From: Stomorhina lunata
Taxonomy: Eukaryota; Arthropoda; Insecta; Diptera; Rhiniidae
DNA length: 64,000 bases
Direction: 5' to 3'
Assembly: GCA_933228675.1 (NCBI GenBank)
Contig: OW121741.1
Coordinates: 61,278,863-61,342,862 of the forward strand
Numbering within the stretch: position 1 is the stretch's first letter; the number at the start of each line of letters is the position of its first letter. Position numbers and translations under genes: made by a program. This document shows, piece by piece, positions 58,662 through 64,000 of the stretch. The notes beneath the pieces were generated by a model that saw only the letters and a list, made by a program, of their open reading frames with translations, ran no database searches and was not told where the DNA came from.

Positions 58662-61500
58662 CAAATAAATAGTTTGTTGTAATGACAACTTGCATTTTTG
58701 CCAAAAGTACCTATTTTTTAAAAGAAAATACCTAGGTGAATAAGGACCAAAGAATAATTTACCTGTCAAAAGTTGAATTTTGAAACACCGAATGCAATAG
58801 GCAAGTAAGGCTTATTGCAGTGACGAGTAAAAATTGGTTCAATGTGAGTAAAGCTATAAAAAATTAATGTAAAGTCATAAAAAACAGCAAAAAACCATTC
58901 TTGTTTTATCTACCTGCTGAACAGAAGTGTACTTCATTTATCAAAATATTTTCGCGGAACACACTCAAATTAATTCCAGGTATAACAGTTTCTATGACCG
59001 AGTGATAAAATTAAATTTTTTAATTTTTATGATTTAAAAAGACAAAGTTGCGCAAAATGTCATACCTTAATGAATTTAGTCAAAAACAATAATAGGCTTA
59101 ATATGCCAAATTTTTGCTAAATTGGGTATTTTCACTTTATTGTCAATAAAACCAACATTTATTGATGTATTTTCACGAAACAAGGCTTCACTTATTTATA
59201 AGATTCACAGCTTTAACACCGTGAAATAAAAATGGCAAGTTTTTGAAACTTTCGAAAAAACTTTTTTTTATATTTTTATGTCAGCTAGGACCTTTTTTTT
59301 ATCTATTGTCACTGAACAATTTCCTATTAATTCGAATAAATAACAAATAGAGTTGCACTGGCAATCTCTATATAATTTCCGTTAGATTAAGATTTGATTA
59401 CTTATTGTTATTTTCTTAACAGAAAGATTCAATAATAAAATACAGGCTTAAAAAAAAAAAAAAAATATTTTTATGTCAATAACTCCACAACCGTTGATGA
59501 TATGAAAAAATTGTCTTAACAAGACTTAAAAGGTGAATCCGCTCGTGTTCCTCTCAACGATTTTAGATAAGCCGTTTCCAAGTTACGATAAAATAAATGG
59601 AACGACCTCTGTGAAAATCCGTAATTTTAGAAACAATTTTTTTTAAAAAAATCGTATCCATAAAATTTTAAATTTTGGGTGTTTTTGTACTTAGGGGGCC
59701 ATAATACATCGAAATTAAACAGTTAGACTTCAAACCAATTTTTGCTGTTGACCAGTGTTATGAATTCATTTGTGCACCTGCTGGAACAGAAAACCCACTT
59801 ATACGCCTAATATTATTTAATCCAACTCAACGGGATCCCATGAAAACATCTTGACTTTGAAGTAATAAATTTGTAAATTTATTCAAAAAAATTTATTATT
59901 GGCAAATAGGCAAAATTTTGAGTAGGACGAACTAAAAGGTATCTACTTTTTAATCTAAAAAAGAAAAAGTTAAAATTTTACACGTATTCCAAAATTAAGC
60001 GAATTTTATATATAGGCTCAAATAGACAAATAATCTTATTAAGAATATATAAATAAATATTCAAACTTTGAGGAATTATTACAGCCTTAGTAGACATTGC
60101 AGTACCGTAAACATTTGGGATTACATGTTCTGAAATGTCAGCTCTTATCTGACATTAAAATTTATTACAAAAAATTAAAAAAATCTATGGGGGTTTTGGC
60201 CGTAATTTCCTACTGTGAAATGCTTGATATCTATATTATTTTTTTTTGTTTATACTTAATGTAATACCTAGCAAAATCTGGTTATATTACTATTATATGC
60301 AAAGAGTCTTTCAAATTAAGAGTCGGAAAACGAAAAGCTTTCCGGTGGCGTCATCATATAGAATAGTTATGGACCCAAAGGTTAGGTTGGGGCAGGTGGC
60401 TGAAGTCTAGGGCACTTGGGTTCTAAAGTAGTCCCTTCGTGAAAGATATAATATTTGGGATGTATTGTTCTTTCGATCTGTCCGATGGATGTTTGGAAAG
60501 TTTTGCTCTAGTTCCTTGTGCAATTATAATGTGATTTAATTTATCAGCATTAAAGTGATTCCCGGAAGGGGTTGTAAGGGAGATTTCACTAAATGTGAAC
60601 CGAGCTCGCCCATTTTGAATACCGAACTTTTCAAGAGATCAGAAATACTTTTGTCAAATTTTGTCCCTCTAGAAAGTTTATTTTAGGCGCTATCGCCATG
60701 AATAACGATATTGTACTACGTCTTTATACTAAATGTCATCATCGTATCTATAATAATTTGTCATTCATTAGTTACTAAAAGATTCCCTTAGGCGAAGTTA
60801 TACGGGAGCAATTGTCAAACGTGAACAGATTCTCCCAATTGCAATTAAAAAACTTAAATTTTCGTTGATATGTTAGATACATACATATGTAGGTTTTGAA
60901 CGGATTAGTTAGTTAGCTGCATTTTTGTACTTCCTAAAAAGATTACCTCTAATTAGATATGGGAAAAATTCAAACAGTTTTTATTCCTTTGAAACCGAAT
61001 TTCACCTCGAATAATTTTTGTACCCTTAGGAGTACCCTTAGGGACACAATGTCTTAGTAGCTCAAATTTGTGCTTTTAAGCGTAATTGGCATGCAAATTA
61101 AAAAAAAAAAAAACGTTAAAAAATCGATTAAAGCATTCAAGTTTTTCTTCATATTTCGTCTTCTTCTGCATTCGTTTTAACATTTGGACAAAAGTTGTTG
61201 TTCTACGAAATAGACACCACACTTAGGGGATAAATCCACTTCAGTCTAAATTTTAATTTTGTCACTTCTAATGTCAAAATTTGAAGCTCGTTTTCGCCAC
61301 TTTTTATTTTTTTCACATATTTTTTGGCCGCCTCAAAGAATTCCAAAAAAATAGATAACGATTTGTAGATCTTTAAATTTCACGTTATATATCTCGATAA
61401 TGTGCTCTATATAGGTATAACATACGACAGGTGTAAATGAGGAGTTTTTGAGCGTAAATTTTTCAAAATACCGGTTTTTTGTGGAGCACACTCGCAAATA

Positions 61501-63706
61501 TGAATGAAAATTTCCAAACAACCACGTAAACCTAGTTTTTTTTGCATTTATCACCTAAAAGCGATATCATTTATAACCGATTTGCATCAAAAGTTTGTCA
61601 AAAATCCCTTTATTAACTGAGAACGCGAAGGTTATATCTAAAAACATTTCAATGAAGCACATCGCGAATTTGATCAGGAGTGGTCTTAAAACTATTCTTT
61701 AATAAGGCTTTACCTAAGATTTGAAGCGCACCAAAATATTATAAGAATTAACGATTTTATGGACCAAATAAGAACTTTATATCTTAAAAAGATATGCACC
61801 TAAAAAATTATATTTAAATAAAAAAATCTTTTAAACTAAATTTATTCATAAGTCATAAATTAATAAAAATAAAATAGTTTTTAATTTTTTTGAGAAATTT
61901 TTGTTTTAACCGTCATAACTTCTGCGCGCATCGCGTAAAATCATTAACGCGAACGGATTTTACATTCACTAAGCTCGCTTAGGTTAGGTTAGGTTGAAAA
62001 GGTGATGCCAGGAGAGTGGCATCTACACTCGGAGACCTTCGGGTCTATTGCGATCCTTTCTGAAAGTAAATAAATGAAAGCAGAAAGAGAAATAGAGGAA
62101 AGAGTGAAGGGAGTAGTTCTAGAAAGTGTTAAAGATAGAGAAGGAAAATCGCATAGAAGAGAAGTGTTGACCAAAAAACGCTACCCTAGGGGGAAGAGCC
62201 TCGTCTAACTAAGCCATCTGAGTCCCAAAATATGAATGAAAATTTCCAAACAACCACGTAAACCTAGTTTTTTTTGCATTTATCACCTAAAAGCGATATC
62301 ATTTATAACCGATTTGCATCAAAAGTTTGTCAAAAATCCCTTTATTAACTGAGAACGCGAAGGTTATATCTAAAAACATTTCAATGAAGCACATCGCGAA
62401 TTTGATCAGGAGTGGTCTTAAAACTATTCTTTAATAAAGCTTTACCTAAGATTTGAAGCGCACCAAAATATTATAAGAATTAACGATTTTATGGACCAAA
62501 TAAGAACCTTATATCTTAAAAAGATATGCACCTAAAAAATTATATTTAAATAAAAAAATCTTTTAAATTAAATTTGTTCATAAGTCATAAATTAATAAAA
62601 ATAAAATAGTTTTTAATTTTTTTGAGAAATTTTTGTTTTAACCGTCATAACTTCTGCGCGCATCGCGTAAAATCATTAACGCGAACGGATTTTACATTCA
62701 CTAAGCTCGCTTAGGTTAGGTTAGGTTGAAAAGGTGATGCCAGGAGAGTGGCATCTACACTCGGAGACCTTCGGGTCTATTGCGATCCTTTCTGAAAGTA
62801 AATAAATGAAAGCAGAAAGAGAAATAGAGGAAAGAGTGAAGGGAGTAGTTCTAGAAAGTGTTAAAGATAGAGAAGGAAAATCGCATAGAAGAGAAGTGTT
62901 GACCAAAAAACGCTACCCTAGGGGGAAGAGCCTCGTCTAACTAAGCCATCTGAGTCCCAAAATATGAATGAAAATTTCCAAACAACCACGTAAACCTAGT
63001 TTTTTTTGCATTTATCACCTAAAAGCGATATCATTTATAACCGATTTGCATCAAAAGTTTGTCAAAAATCCCTTTATTAACTGAGAACGCGAAGGTTATA
63101 TCTAAAAACATTTCAATGAAGCACATCGCGAATTTGATCAGGTGTGGTCTTAAAACTATTCTTTAATAAGGCTTTACCTAAGATTTGAAGCGCACCAAAA
63201 TATTATAAGAATTAACGATTTTATGGACCAAATAAGAACCTTATATCTTAAAAAGATATGCACCTAAAAAATTATATTTAAATAAAAAAATCTTTTAAAT
63301 TAAATTTGTTCATAAGTCATAAATTAATAAAAATAAAATAGTTTTTAATTTTTTTGAGAAATTTTTGTTTTAACCGTCATAACTTCTGCGCGCATCGCGT
63401 AAAATCATTAACGCGAACGGATTTTACATTCACTAAGCTCGCTTAGGTTAGGTTAGGTTAGGTTAGGTTGAAAAGGTGATGCCAGGAGAGTGGCATCTAC
63501 ACTCGGAGACCTTCGGGTCTATTGCGATCCTTTCTGAAAGTAAATAAATGAAAGCAGAAAGAGAAATAGAGGAAAGAGTGAAGGGAGTAGTTCTAGAAAG
63601 TGTTAAAGATAGAGAAGGAAAATCGCATAGAAGAGAAGTGTTGACCAAAAAACGCTACCCTAGGGGGAAGAGCCTCGTCTAACTAAGCCATCTGAGTCCC
63701 AAAATA
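61501..63706. repeat. 732-bp segment triplicated inside U5
   Basis: Copies 61501-62232, 62233-62964 and 62965-63706. Joints fuse GAGTCCCAAAATA with TGAATGAAAATTTCC at the shared AAATA. The third is 10 bp longer through two more TTAGG units. Each carries the double hairpin. Confidence 0.92.
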
Positions 63707-63841
63707 AAACCAACTACATCAGTCAGTTTGCACTGCTGTATGATGCCGTCTGGACCGGCCGATTTATACGGCAAGAATGAATTCACGGGACAGGATGTAA
63801 ATTCCTGTTACCTGGAAAATGAGTGTCAATATATAAAAGAT

Positions 63842-64000
63842 ATATAAAAAAATCGATTTTTTGTATTAAAAGTTTCCATTTTGTTTCTTTTTTTTAATTC
63901 GTAAAAAATCGAAAATGACAAAAACGTACGATTTTTTTACGTGATTGCAAAACTGTGAATATTCCAAATAAGCCAAGCTTTATTTCATGAAGATAAAACA
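63842..64000. repeat. Start of array unit U6, diverging at the window end
   Basis: Follows the unit sequence to ATTTCATGAAGAT (63993), then reads AAAACA where all other units have CTATGCA. This suggests the array or the assembly changes here. Confidence 0.6.

Larger units (their letters stand above)
45507..63841. repeat. Tandem array unit U5, interrupted
   Basis: Without the BEL provirus plus one target duplicate (11,801 bp) and two extra 732-bp segments, this unit is 5070 bp, close to U1. It shares the 196-bp block and the TGCTAAAGTG variant with U1, yet carries the U2-U4 form of the gene start, so it is a mosaic. Confidence 0.85.

Overview
The window is AT-rich, intron-bearing eukaryotic DNA made almost entirely of transposable elements. 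I see no ordinary single-copy host gene. The content points to an insect, most likely a higher (possibly calyptrate) fly: a roo-like BEL/Pao element with an Env, Ty3/gypsy, LINE and mariner relics, and dispersed repeats carrying (CTGT)n/(CCGT)n tracts. The species cannot be fixed from sequence alone.

Region 1 (1-25.2 kb) is a graveyard of nested elements. It holds a broken transposon-derived gene (1-757), a 68-bp perfect palindrome (860-927), a DNA element with ~200-bp inverted ends (3097-4437), and three copies of a fly dispersed repeat (4927-8490 plus, 11725-14298 minus, 15081-18304 plus). Copy 1 hosts a dead mariner and copy 3 hosts a MITE. A dead Ty3/gypsy element on the minus strand (15082 to 8896) is split inside reverse transcriptase by a DNA element with CCCAGCAAAACTTT ends, which itself hosts repeat copy 2. 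A dead LINE follows on the minus strand (22905 to about 18460), invaded by a Jockey-like fragment.

Region 2 (25.2-64 kb) is a tandem array. A ~2.8-kb DNA element with long diverged inverted ends carries, on the minus strand, a two-exon gene of a transposon-like arthropod protein family. This element plus ~2.6 kb of neighbouring repeat is repeated head to tail about every 5 kb: U1 25532-30600, U2 30601-35496, U3 35497-40502, U4 40503-45506, U5 45507-63841, and the start of U6. All copies share the same stop and frameshift, so an already broken gene was amplified, although the 3' exon stays open in every copy. In U5 a 732-bp segment is further triplicated.

Region 3 (46866-58661) is an 11.8-kb BEL/Pao provirus inserted in U5, 25 bp upstream of the gene copy's ATG, with a 5-bp target duplication (CAAAT) and LTRs that differ by one base of length. 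It encodes Gag, protease, RT, RNase H, integrase and a baculovirus-F-like Env in one frame, interrupted by one TGA exactly where the last cysteine of the Gag zinc knuckle should be. It is a chimera: a second leader-gag-protease block with a 4013-bp deletion is spliced into the env end without an intervening LTR. Both internal joints lie at 3-bp microhomologies, as expected from template switching before a single integration.
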